Part shown: piece by piece, positions 51,069 to 58,516 of the stretch
How positions within the stretch are numbered: position 1 is the first letter of the stretch
How the letters are laid out: the number at the start of each line of letters is the position of its first letter
Assembly: GCA_902784425.1 (NCBI GenBank)
Contig: CACZUS010000022.1
Location: 1-58,516 of the forward strand
DNA length: 58,516 bases
DNA from: an uncultured Bacteroidales bacterium
GTDB lineage: Bacteria; Bacteroidota; Bacteroidia; Bacteroidales; Paludibacteraceae
Reading direction: 5' to 3'
The notes under the pieces: model-generated
What the model saw: only the letters and a program-made list of their open reading frames with translations
Told to the model about the DNA's origin: nothing
The model's database searches: none
Translations under genes and position numbers: made by a program

Positions 51069-52059
51069 TGTTGTTTACTTTTGTTGTCTCTTTGTTGATG
51101 ATGGGTAATATCAATGTACATAAGAAACCGAATACACAGAAGAATACGATTTCTATGACGTGTGCAATTGCTGCGAAGGTGCCAGCTTGTGATTGTGTGA
51201 TGCCATACAACATGAGTGCTTGTATCGTCATGTATTCATAGGCGCCGATACCTCCTTGAGTAGGAACGATCATACCCAGTGCGCCAAACACGTATGTCAC
51301 CAATCCAGCCTCCATAGATAGGTCTTTGGAGAAGTCGAACAACCAGAAGGTGGTGTAGAGCATCAGATAATACATGAAAAAGATGAGAAAGCTATAAAGT
51401 AGGAACAATCCCTTCTTTTTTATCTTTGTGAATGATTTGAGTCCGTTCCAGATTCCTACGCCTACACCTTTGAATTTTTGGAAAAATTTCAATTGCGCAA
51501 TTTTCTTTCTGAAAAAGATAAAGACGATGGCGAATAAAAGGATTACCCCCCATAGATAGGGGTTGGTAACTAAATTGACAAGTTTGTCTAACAAATGAAC
51601 GTTGGCTAAAAAGTTAGCCATGACATCATATTCAAACAAGGCGGCAAGGAAGACGATGGAGAAGGTGATGATTAGGTCGAAGGCGCGTTCCGTTATGACG
51701 GTTCCCACCAATTCACTCATCGGGATTCCTTCGTATTTGGTGAGGACACCACAGCGAGCAATCTCGCCACCCCTTGGTATGAGGTGATTGACGAAATATC
51801 CGATCATCACAGCTACGAGTGTATTCTTTGTTTTGGGCACTTTGGCAACAGGTTCAATTAGCATATTCCAACGTAAAGCACGAAACCAGGTGCTGAGAAA
51901 ACAGATGATGATGGGAAAAATAATAAATCCCCAGTGCGCATTTTTTAGGTTCTCCTTTACATCATTAAGATCAATCTGTTTATATACGAGATAAAAAATT
52001 AGGATACCTAATCCTAATGATATGATTATCTGTATGGCGTTTTTAAGCTTCTTATTCAT
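51052..52059 (-). CDS. Lysylphosphatidylglycerol-synthase-type transmembrane (flippase-like) protein
   Basis: 335 residues with about eight hydrophobic segments; landmarks are WFRALRWNMLIEP, RGGEIARCGVLTKYEGIP, ITERAFDLI and GGIGAYEYMTIQALM. These are signs of the UPF0104 (LPG synthase TM) family, which includes the lipid-flipping half of MprF and many stand-alone inner-membrane proteins in glycolipid pathways. There is no lysyl-transferase domain, so the role is probably lipid or lipid-linked substrate movement. It is the first gene of a minus-strand operon with the Mur ligase and lies near a TATCTTTG box on that strand (52081-52088). Confidence 0.85.
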   Translation of the reverse strand: MNKKLKNAIQIIISLGLGILIFYLVYKQIDLNDVKENLKNAHWGFIIFPIIICFLSTWFRALRWNMLIEPVAKVPKTKNTLVAVMIGYFVNHLIPRGGEIARCGVLTKYEGIPMSELVGTVITERAFDLIITFSIVFLAALFEYDVMANFLANVHLLDKLVNLVTNPYLWGVILLFAIVFIFFRKKIAQLKFFQKFKGVGVGIWNGLKSFTKIKKKGLFLLYSFLIFFMYYLMLYTTFWLFDFSKDLSMEAGLVTYVFGALGMIVPTQGGIGAYEYMTIQALMLYGITQSQAGTFAAIAHVIEIVFFCVFGFLCTLILPIINKETTKVNNNDESI

Positions 52060-52080
52060 CTTAATTAATCAAATAATATG

Positions 52081-52088
52081 CAAAGATA
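52081..52088 (-). promoter_or_regulatory. -7 element of the flippase-like/Mur ligase operon
   Basis: CAAAGATA on the plus strand is TATCTTTG on the minus strand, 21 bases before the start codon at 52059. Confidence 0.5.
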
Positions 52089-52172
52089 CTTTTTTTTTCA
52101 TTTGATTCGAAAATGTGGCATTCAAGATGGCATTTTTTTTCGATAAAATGGTTCGTTTTTAATCCTTTTTAT

Positions 52173-52180
52173 TACCTTTG
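52173..52180 (+). promoter_or_regulatory. -7 element of rsmA
   Basis: TACCTTTG matches TAnnTTTG and lies 40 bases before the preferred ATG at 52221. It also argues against the ATG at 52113, which is upstream of the transcription start. Confidence 0.5.
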
Positions 52181-52220
52181 CGTAATTATAAATGTGTCAA
52201 CTTTAGATAATCGATGGAAG

Positions 52221-53003
52221 ATGATAGTTACGCCCAAGAAATTCTTAGGGCAACATTTTTTGAAAGATCTGAATATTGCCCAGAATATTGCCGATAGTCT
52301 GGCTGTAACGGGACCTACGAATGTACTTGAGGTGGGTCCTGGAATGGGTGTTTTGACACAATTCTTATTAAAAAATCCGCAAATCAATTTAAAGGTCGTT
52401 GAGTTAGATCGGGAGTCTGTTGTCTATTTAAATGAAAATTTCCCAGATCTGAAGGGACGAATTTTGGCAGAAGATTTTCTGAAATTAGACATCTCCAACT
52501 TGTTTGGAGGTGAATCGTTCTGTGTCATTGGTAATTATCCGTATAATATCTCTAGTCAGATATTTTTCAAGGTGTTGGAACATCGTGATTTAGTGCCAAT
52601 CTGTTCTGGAATGATACAGAAAGAGGTGGCGGAGCGGATTGCTGCCAAACCGAATAGTAAAGCTTATGGTATATTAAGCGTGCTGTTGCAGGCTTTTTAT
52701 GATATAGAATATTTGTTTACCGTACACGAACATGTATTCGACCCACCTCCGAAGGTGAAATCGGCGGTGATTCGAATGCGTCGGAATGGTGTGCAGCGGT
52801 TGGACTGTGATGAGTCGTTGTTCATAAAGGTGGTCAAAACCTCGTTCAATCAAAGACGTAAGATGCTTCGAAACTCAATAGCACCGTTGGTTCACAAAGA
52901 TTCTTCGTTGTTGCAAGACCCAATTGCCACGAAACGACCGGAGCAATTAAGCGTGCAGGAATTTGTCTCTTTGACGAATCGAATAGAGAATGAAATGAAA
53001 TAA
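52221..53003 (+). CDS. rsmA: 16S rRNA dimethyladenosine transferase RsmA (KsgA)
   Basis: 260 residues from the ATG at 52221, which gives the standard start MIVTPKKFLGQHFLKD; the longer frame from 52113 would add 36 unusual residues and start before the promoter. The SAM-binding VLEVGPGMGVLT, a VVELDRES acidic strand and NYPYNISSQIFFK match the enzyme that dimethylates two adjacent adenines near the 3' end of 16S rRNA, a late step of small-subunit maturation. The C-terminal region has FDPPPKVKSAV and SFNQRRKMLRN. It is followed 62 bases later by corA. Confidence 0.95.
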   Translation: MIVTPKKFLGQHFLKDLNIAQNIADSLAVTGPTNVLEVGPGMGVLTQFLLKNPQINLKVVELDRESVVYLNENFPDLKGRILAEDFLKLDISNLFGGESFCVIGNYPYNISSQIFFKVLEHRDLVPICSGMIQKEVAERIAAKPNSKAYGILSVLLQAFYDIEYLFTVHEHVFDPPPKVKSAVIRMRRNGVQRLDCDESLFIKVVKTSFNQRRKMLRNSIAPLVHKDSSLLQDPIATKRPEQLSVQEFVSLTNRIENEMK

Positions 53004-53065
53004 ATAATTTGTGGTACTGACTATGTGATTGTCGAATGACGACACAACAAAATAAAAAGTAAGGT

Positions 53066-54028
53066 ATGCAACAAAACACACAACAAGTCAGATTGTTTTA
53101 CTTTGATAATAACAGATTGAAGATAGCAAAGGATATTGAAATTTTAAAAGAGATTCCTTTGAGTAATTTTGTATGGATTGACTTGAATAATGTTGCTCCG
53201 GAAACAGAGTCGGAATTGGAGCAATTCCTGAAAATTTACATTCAGGAGGAAGAGGAGATCGAAGAGATTGAGATGTCTTCTCGTTACATTGAAACGGAAG
53301 ATACCATGGTTGCAAACTCCAACTTCTTGTTAGATTCTTATGAAAAGGAGCCCGTCTCTTTCATCTTGAAAAATGGCATCTTGGTTTCCGTTCGTGATAA
53401 TTCGAATTTGAAGTCGTTTAATGAAACCGTGAAGAAGATGTTTGCCAATCCGCGCAACTATCCGACTGGATATCATATCTTCGTGGCATTAATGGAGACG
53501 CGAGTGGAGTATGATGCGGATATGATCGAGGATGCTACGAGAGACATCACCAAGCTAAGTAAGTCGATGACGGTGGCTGAGGATGTGGATGAAGACGTAT
53601 TGCTCGCCATCAAAAACATGCAGGAACGTGTCATGCACCTTCGTGAGAACATCATCGATAAGCAGCGTGTGGTCTCCAATGTGTTGAAAAGTGCTTTGGT
53701 ACCAGAAGACCTGAAGCCTCGTCTGAGCATGGTTATCAAAGATATTAACTCCCTTATCGAACACACGAAATTCGGTTTCGATCGATTGGACTATTTGCAA
53801 GATACCTTCCTCGGTTTGGTTAACATCGAACAGAATAAGATTATCAAGATATTTACCGTGGTATCAGTTATCTTCTTGCCACCAACCTTAATCGCCAGCA
53901 TGTATGGTATGAACTTCGATTTCATGCCTGAACTACAATGGCGTTTCGGTTACTTGTTCTCAATCATTCTGATGATTGTTGCTTCTGGATTAACTTTACT
54001 GTTCTTTAAAAAGAAGAACTGGTTGTAA
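53066..54028 (+). CDS. corA: CorA-type magnesium/cobalt transporter
   Basis: 320 residues. A long, acidic cytoplasmic domain with helices (ENIIDKQRVVSNVLKSALV region) is followed by two C-terminal transmembrane segments, the first ending in the selectivity motif YGMNF (residues near 276-280) and the short loop MPEL, and the second ending in KKKNWL. This is the classic pentameric Mg2+ channel layout. The start is an ATG 62 bases after rsmA; obgE follows after about 19 bases and may share the transcript. Confidence 0.93.
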   Translation: MQQNTQQVRLFYFDNNRLKIAKDIEILKEIPLSNFVWIDLNNVAPETESELEQFLKIYIQEEEEIEEIEMSSRYIETEDTMVANSNFLLDSYEKEPVSFILKNGILVSVRDNSNLKSFNETVKKMFANPRNYPTGYHIFVALMETRVEYDADMIEDATRDITKLSKSMTVAEDVDEDVLLAIKNMQERVMHLRENIIDKQRVVSNVLKSALVPEDLKPRLSMVIKDINSLIEHTKFGFDRLDYLQDTFLGLVNIEQNKIIKIFTVVSVIFLPPTLIASMYGMNFDFMPELQWRFGYLFSIILMIVASGLTLLFFKKKNWL

Positions 54029-54047
54029 CTTTTAGTATGTGATAGAT

Positions 54048-55172
54048 ATGGCGGAGACGAATTTTGTTGATTATGTAAAGATATATTGCCGTTCAGGTAA
54101 GGGTGGAGCAGGTTCTGCTCATCTTCATCGCGAGAAATTTACGCCTAAAGGTGGTCCTGATGGTGGTGATGGCGGTCGCGGCGGTCATATCATCCTTCGT
54201 GGCAATAAGGATTATTGGACACTGATTCATTTGAAATATGAGAAGCATGTTCTCGCAGGTAATGGCGAGAGTGGTGGACAAAGTCGAAGCTTTGGTGCTG
54301 ATGGTGAAGATAAAATCATAGATGTGCCTTGCGGTACTGTTGTTTACGATGCTGAGACGGGCGATTTCTTGTGCGATGTGACAGAGGATAAACAAGAGGT
54401 GATCCTTCTGAAAGGCGGTAGAGGTGGATTGGGTAATTGGCACTTCAGATCTGCCACCAATCAAACTCCTCGGTATGCTCAGCCTGGTGAACCTGCCATC
54501 GAAAAGACGGTCGTGATGGAATTGAAAGTCTTGGCTGATGTTGGTTTGGTTGGTTTCCCTAATGCGGGTAAATCAACGCTGCTCTCCGTCGTTTCGGCTG
54601 CTAAACCGAAGATTGCCAACTATCCATTTACTACATTGGAACCTAATCTGGGTATTGTTGCCTATCGTGACCAAAAGTCTTTTGCTATGGCCGACATCCC
54701 TGGTATCATCGAAGGTGCTTCGGAAGGAAAGGGTATCGGTCTGCGCTTCTTACGCCATATTGAACGTAACGCCATCTTGTTGTTCTTGGTACCTGCCGAT
54801 TCGGATGATATCGTGAAGGAGTATAATATCTTACTCAACGAGTTGGAACAATATAACGAGGAACTGTTGAAAAAACAGCGAATCTTAGCCATTTCAAAGT
54901 CGGATATGCTGGATGAGGAACTGATCCAAGAGATTAAACAAACTCTGCCAACTGATGTTCCAACCACCTTCTTCTCATCAGTGACAGGTGATGGTATAAT
55001 GGAATTGAAAGACCTGATCTGGGCGGAGTTGAGTAAGGACGTTGACCGTCACATGACACTGACTCACAGACCAATGGAGGTCGGTGATGATGAGTCTGAT
55101 GAAGAACTTGATGTGGAAATGGATGATGCTGATGATATAGAAATAGATTGGGACGATGAGGAGGCGAAATAA
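54048..55172 (+). CDS. obgE: GTPase ObgE/CgtA
   Basis: 374 residues from the ATG at 54048; a GTG three codons upstream is the other possible start. The glycine-rich Obg fold ([30 protein letters not shown]) fills about residues 1-157. The G domain has GFPNAGKST (G1), DIPGIIEGA (G3) and SKSDM (G4). The C-terminal tail is strongly acidic (repeated Asp and Glu), as in many Obg proteins. Obg binds the large ribosomal subunit and takes part in its maturation and in growth control. Probably cotranscribed with corA. Confidence 0.96.
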   Translation: MAETNFVDYVKIYCRSGKGGAGSAHLHREKFTPKGGPDGGDGGRGGHIILRGNKDYWTLIHLKYEKHVLAGNGESGGQSRSFGADGEDKIIDVPCGTVVYDAETGDFLCDVTEDKQEVILLKGGRGGLGNWHFRSATNQTPRYAQPGEPAIEKTVVMELKVLADVGLVGFPNAGKSTLLSVVSAAKPKIANYPFTTLEPNLGIVAYRDQKSFAMADIPGIIEGASEGKGIGLRFLRHIERNAILLFLVPADSDDIVKEYNILLNELEQYNEELLKKQRILAISKSDMLDEELIQEIKQTLPTDVPTTFFSSVTGDGIMELKDLIWAELSKDVDRHMTLTHRPMEVGDDESDEELDVEMDDADDIEIDWDDEEAK

Positions 55173-55183
55173 CCTCCTTTCTT
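55159..55183 (+). terminator. Weak hairpin at the end of obgE
   Basis: AGGAGG (55159-55164) pairs with CCTCCT (55173-55178) across the stop codon, followed by a TTCTT stretch. Short stem, so only a possible terminator. Confidence 0.4.
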
Positions 55184-55277
55184 ACGTTCCTACTGCCTTG
55201 CTCCTGTTGACCTTTGTACGATGATTTTGCTTAGGTGGGTTTTTGAAATTTAAGTTTACATCATAAAAAACCATGAA

Positions 55278-58103
55278 ATGAAAAACACATTTATAATTAT
55301 TATGAGACGAATCTTAGTCTCTTTGTTATTTGCATTTCTCTGTATGCCTATCTTTTCTGAACAGAAGTACTATGCATACTTGTTTGCCTATTTCAAGGGC
55401 GAGGGATTAGCGCAGGGTGAACAGATCTATTTTGCAATTAGTCAGGATGGACTGCATTGGACCGATCTTAATGAGGGTAATCCAGTTTTAACATCTACAT
55501 TGGGAGAAAAAGGACTTCGAGATCCTTTTATCATGCGCTCGGCTGATGGTAGCAAATTTTACGTGATTGCTACCGATTTGAAGATTTATGGAAATGGAAA
55601 CTGGACCGCTGCACAAACAACGGGAAGTAAATCCATTATGGTGTGGGAATCAAACGATCTGATTCATTGGTCAGATCAACGTATGTGTCAGGTGGCACCT
55701 CAGGGTGCTGGTTGTACGTGGGCTCCAGAGGCTATTTATAACGAGGAGACAGGAGAGTACATCGTATTCTGGTCTTCCAAGATACCATCTTCTCAGAATG
55801 TGGCTAACAACGATAATACCCACCGCGTCTATTATTGCACTACGAAGGATTTCGTTCGATTCAGCGACACAAAGGTTTGGATGGAACTGAAAAACCAAAG
55901 CGGCAGAACCATCAGTGTGATCGATGCAACGGCCATCAAGGTGGGCGACACCTACTATCGCTTCAAGAAAAATGAGGCGACAGAGGCTCATAAATCGGGT
56001 ATGCCTTCCTCTGGTAAATACATCATTATGGAGAAATCCAACTCGTTGTTGGGTCAATGGACGGAGATTAATTCTGATATGAGTCAGATTTCAGGTGTGG
56101 AGGGACCAACTTGCTTTAAGATGAATGATGAGGATAAGTGGTGCCTCTTCTTGGATGATTTCGGAGGAAAGGGATATTATCCATTGATAACGAGTGACCT
56201 CTCTTCTGGCAAATTCACGCAGTTGAGTTCGAATCAATATTCTTTGCCATCAGTGATGCGACATGGCTCGGTTATCAACTTGACGGCAGCCGAATACTAT
56301 GGATTGTTGGCACAGTATGATCCTAATCGAATGACGACCGCCTGCATCAATCCTGCTCAACGTCAGCAAACGTTGGAAGGATGGGGAATCTCTCTCTGTT
56401 GGTGGGCTAATATGTGTGGCAAATGGGATGATCGTAAGTTAGATGATATCCTCCAATTGTTGACATCTGAGGATGGATTGAATTATAATATTTTCCGATA
56501 TAATATCGGTGGAGGCGATACACCATCACATTATAATGGACACATGTGTAATGGTAAAGGCAAACGTGCGGAGATGGAGGGCTTTAAGGCTGGTGAAAAC
56601 ACAGGATATGATTGGACGAAAGATGCCGGACAACGTAAAGTGTTGCAAAAAATTAAGGAGGTGAGACCCGATGCCATCTTTGAGGCATTCTCCAATTCTC
56701 CACCTTATTGGATGACATATAGTGGCTGTTCTGCTGGTAATTCCGATGCGGGCAAGGATAATCTAAAACCTGCATATTATGATCAGTTCTGTGATTATCT
56801 GATTGAAGTATGCAAACATTTTAAAGACGAGTATGGAATTGAGTTCAAAACATTGGATCCGTTCAATGAACCGAACACCAATTATTGGGGAGCTAACGGC
56901 GGACAGGAAGGATGTCATTTCGATCCTGCTTCTCAGGTTAAATTGATTCGTGTTTTGTATCCTAAATTGGCTAAGTCGGGATTGAAGACCGTAATTTCTG
57001 CGTGTGACGAGACGAGTGTCCCTACTGCGATTAACGAATTGAATTTGTATCGTAAGGAGGGGGATATCATACCTATGTTAGGCCAGTTTAATGTACATAC
57101 GTATGGAGGTAACGTGATGGATAAGTCCAACCTACGAGATTTGATTTTCGAGACGAAACTGCCGTTTTGGATGTCGGAAACAGGTGCGGGTGGTACAGGC
57201 ATAGCTGGTAATCTTTCAATGGCACAACGTTTGTTTGATGATATGAACTATCTCTTGCCTCAAGCATGGGTGGATTGGCAATATATGGAGGAGGCCAACG
57301 ACCAATGGTGTTTGATTAGAGGTAATTTTGCTAATCAGACATACAATATCGTTAAGAATTGTTATGTGCGTATGCAGGTGACTCGTTTCATAAAGAAGGG
57401 ATATACGTTGCTTCCAACCGGTAAGAGTGATTTGCTGGCAGCTATTAGTCCAGATGGAACAGAATTGGTGGTGGTGATGTTGAATACGAACACATCGGAT
57501 AAGTTGATCAACCTTGATTTGTCTATGTTGAAGAATCTCTCTTCGACAGCCTCCTTGTATGTTACAAACTCAAAATATGATTGCAAGAAGATGTCTGACA
57601 TTGAGATAGAAAACCATCAGTTAAACTATCGGATGGGGGCACAAGAAATTTCTACTGTCATCATCAAAATGGATAAAAGTGATGGGGTGGAACTCTTCAA
57701 AGAAAATACACCTTATATGATTGTTCCTCGTTCTGCCACATCAGTGATGAAAGCTGTGGGGGATGGATTGAAACTATCTCTATTCTCTGCAGAAGACACC
57801 TTGCAAAGGTGGTATTTCCATCCATTGAGTAATGGAAATTATTGCATCTACACGAAACGTAATGGACAGAAAGTAGCCATCACGGATGATGGAAGCTATA
57901 ATCTGAAATTGTCACTCCTAAATGAAAATAGTGCGCAACAACAATTTAAGATTGAGACGTTGGATGATTGTTGTTTTAAAATCATTTCGTCTTCTAATGG
58001 CAAACTGTTTGATTTGGAGGGCGTCAGTACCGCATCTGGTACTAATATAGGTGTATGGCAAGCAGGATCAACAGGAAAGCAACAGGTGAGGAATCGCAGG
58101 TGA
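55278..58103 (+). CDS. GH43-like/GH30 fusion glycosidase with ricin-type domain, frame broken before its T9SS tail
   Basis: 941 residues to the stop in this frame. A signal peptide lies near residues 9-30 (MRRILVSLLFAFLC, ending IFSEQ; ATG codons at 55278 and 55302 are both possible). Residues of about 33-345 look like a five-bladed GH43-type propeller (DPFIMRSADG, TWAPEAIYN, EGPTCFK). Residues of about 360-790 are a GH30 domain: LEGWGISLCWWA, acid/base glutamate in DPFNEPNTNYWG (near residue 532) and nucleophile in FWMSETGAGG (near 634). The GWGISLCWWA form points to GH30_5 beta-1,6-galactanases. Residues of about 805-935 form a beta-trefoil (ricin-type) carbohydrate-binding domain. The frame then ends at RNRR, while the T9SS sorting domain continues in the next frame. 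Probable role: surface degradation of arabinogalactan side chains. Confidence 0.85.
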   Translation: MKNTFIIIMRRILVSLLFAFLCMPIFSEQKYYAYLFAYFKGEGLAQGEQIYFAISQDGLHWTDLNEGNPVLTSTLGEKGLRDPFIMRSADGSKFYVIATDLKIYGNGNWTAAQTTGSKSIMVWESNDLIHWSDQRMCQVAPQGAGCTWAPEAIYNEETGEYIVFWSSKIPSSQNVANNDNTHRVYYCTTKDFVRFSDTKVWMELKNQSGRTISVIDATAIKVGDTYYRFKKNEATEAHKSGMPSSGKYIIMEKSNSLLGQWTEINSDMSQISGVEGPTCFKMNDEDKWCLFLDDFGGKGYYPLITSDLSSGKFTQLSSNQYSLPSVMRHGSVINLTAAEYYGLLAQYDPNRMTTACINPAQRQQTLEGWGISLCWWANMCGKWDDRKLDDILQLLTSEDGLNYNIFRYNIGGGDTPSHYNGHMCNGKGKRAEMEGFKAGENTGYDWTKDAGQRKVLQKIKEVRPDAIFEAFSNSPPYWMTYSGCSAGNSDAGKDNLKPAYYDQFCDYLIEVCKHFKDEYGIEFKTLDPFNEPNTNYWGANGGQEGCHFDPASQVKLIRVLYPKLAKSGLKTVISACDETSVPTAINELNLYRKEGDIIPMLGQFNVHTYGGNVMDKSNLRDLIFETKLPFWMSETGAGGTGIAGNLSMAQRLFDDMNYLLPQAWVDWQYMEEANDQWCLIRGNFANQTYNIVKNCYVRMQVTRFIKKGYTLLPTGKSDLLAAISPDGTELVVVMLNTNTSDKLINLDLSMLKNLSSTASLYVTNSKYDCKKMSDIEIENHQLNYRMGAQEISTVIIKMDKSDGVELFKENTPYMIVPRSATSVMKAVGDGLKLSLFSAEDTLQRWYFHPLSNGNYCIYTKRNGQKVAITDDGSYNLKLSLLNENSAQQQFKIETLDDCCFKIISSSNGKLFDLEGVSTASGTNIGVWQAGSTGKQQVRNRR

Positions 58104-58339
58104 CAGAGCAGAATGTGGATGCTATGCCTTATGTCTTTGGTGAACGAAACAACATAAAGATCTATAATCTGGCGGAAAACAGCATGGATATATGCGTGTA
58201 TGACGTGAATGGCGTATGCGTGCATCGCATGACAAAGGAGACGAGATCCATCCTTTCTCTGCCATGCAAACAAGGTGTTTATGTGGTCAGATTATTGGTG
58301 AACGAGCAAGAGAAGACGAATAAAGTGATTGTAAAATAA
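58085..58339 (+). pseudogene. Frame-shifted T9SS sorting domain of the GH43/GH30 protein
   Basis: After the fusion gene stops at 58103, a second frame carries about 80 residues with NIKIYNLAENSMDICVYDVNG, a CKQGVYVVRLLV strand and the ending NKVIVK: a complete type A T9SS sorting domain. It has no start codon of its own that makes sense, since the frame merely runs back into the previous gene near 58055. The most likely history is a one-base indel between about 58055 and 58100, or an error in the sequence. If real, the enzyme would lose its export tag. Confidence 0.75.
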
Positions 58340-58379
58340 TCCTTCCGTACATAAATTATGTTTTATGAGAAAAAAAAAC

Positions 58380-58387
58380 TAATTTTG
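58380..58387 (+). promoter_or_regulatory. -7 element of glyS
   Basis: TAATTTTG matches TAnnTTTG; TATG is at the -33 position (58357-58360), a poor match. The leader to the ATG at 58445 is about 55 bases. Confidence 0.5.
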
Positions 58388-58444
58388 CGCTCGATTTGGC
58401 AATAGCTAAAACAAAGAAAATAAATAAATAATATAAAAATAGAT

Positions 58445-58516
58445 ATGGCTTCTCAAGAAGATGTTTTTAAACAGTTAGTGTCTCACTGTAAAGAATATGG
58501 TTTTGTATTCCCTTCA
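58445..58516 (+). CDS. glyS: Glycine-tRNA ligase, first 24 codons
   Basis: The ATG at 58445 opens MASQEDVFKQLVSHCKEYG and VFPS before the window ends. This start is highly typical of the single-chain glycyl-tRNA synthetase of Bacteroidetes, whose next residues form motif 1. Cut off by the window edge, so completeness cannot be judged. It charges tRNA-Gly in the cytoplasm. Confidence 0.85.
   Translation, partial: MASQEDVFKQLVSHCKEYGFVFPS

Noticed and set aside
52113-52220. Upstream ATG extension of rsmA
   Set aside because: The extra 36 residues are not family-like and the codon lies before the predicted promoter; the start MIVTPKKFLGQ is standard.
58055-58339. An independent small gene of 94 codons
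   Set aside because: Its first codons duplicate the end of the previous gene in another frame and its body is a T9SS sorting domain, so it is the displaced tail of that gene.

Overview
The window reads as a chromosomal segment of a Bacteroidota bacterium, most likely order Bacteroidales from a gut or rumen-like habitat. The clues are Bacteroidetes-type promoters (TAnnTTTG, in two places with a TTG/TTTG box 19-20 bases upstream), little sign of Shine-Dalgarno sites, type IX secretion (T9SS) C-terminal domains on several large exported proteins, a GldF-like permease, GSCFA and DUF5683 proteins, and the order parA-parB-DUF5683-LysM transglycosylase. I cannot name genus or species.

Region 1 (1-23024) is the accessory and most interesting part. 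After the 3' part of a serpin gene come two paralogous two-gene cassettes. Each is a roughly 10-kb gene for a secreted, cysteine-rich, leucine-rich-repeat-like protein (3369 and 3318 residues, seven modules each, about 61 and 58 repeats of 26 residues, T9SS-like tail), followed at once by a gene for a small outer-membrane beta-barrel (283 and 275 residues). Spacing is 10 bases in the first cassette and a one-base stop/start overlap in the second. The layout resembles giant adhesin plus dedicated outer-membrane partner systems such as SprB/SprF, but with a different repeat type and a different barrel.

Region 2 (23047-34831) holds a J-domain membrane protein, a MltF-like lytic transglycosylase lipoprotein, and an operon-like run of MBL-fold hydrolase, GldF-like permease without GldG, phosphopantetheinyl transferase, SDR and AMP-forming ligase. 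It continues with a DUF4197 lipoprotein, a Crp/Fnr regulator, prephenate dehydrogenase and a T9SS-exported GH44-type glycosidase on the minus strand.

Region 3 (35092-45598) is mostly housekeeping: an OmpA protein with calcium-binding TSP3 repeats, glycogen branching enzyme, a minus-strand OmpA lipoprotein plus GSCFA pair, Dxs, an unknown membrane-anchored protein, and the agmatine deiminase plus N-carbamoylputrescine amidase pair that makes putrescine.

Region 4 (45730-58516) has the parA-parB-DUF5683-mltD cluster, a Mur ligase and a flippase-like protein on the minus strand, rsmA, corA, obgE, a large GH43-like/GH30 polysaccharide-degrading protein whose T9SS tail is out of frame, and the first 24 codons of glycyl-tRNA synthetase at the window edge. 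I saw no tRNA, rRNA, CRISPR array, insertion sequence or phage gene. All identifications come from reading motifs by eye; no database search was run.
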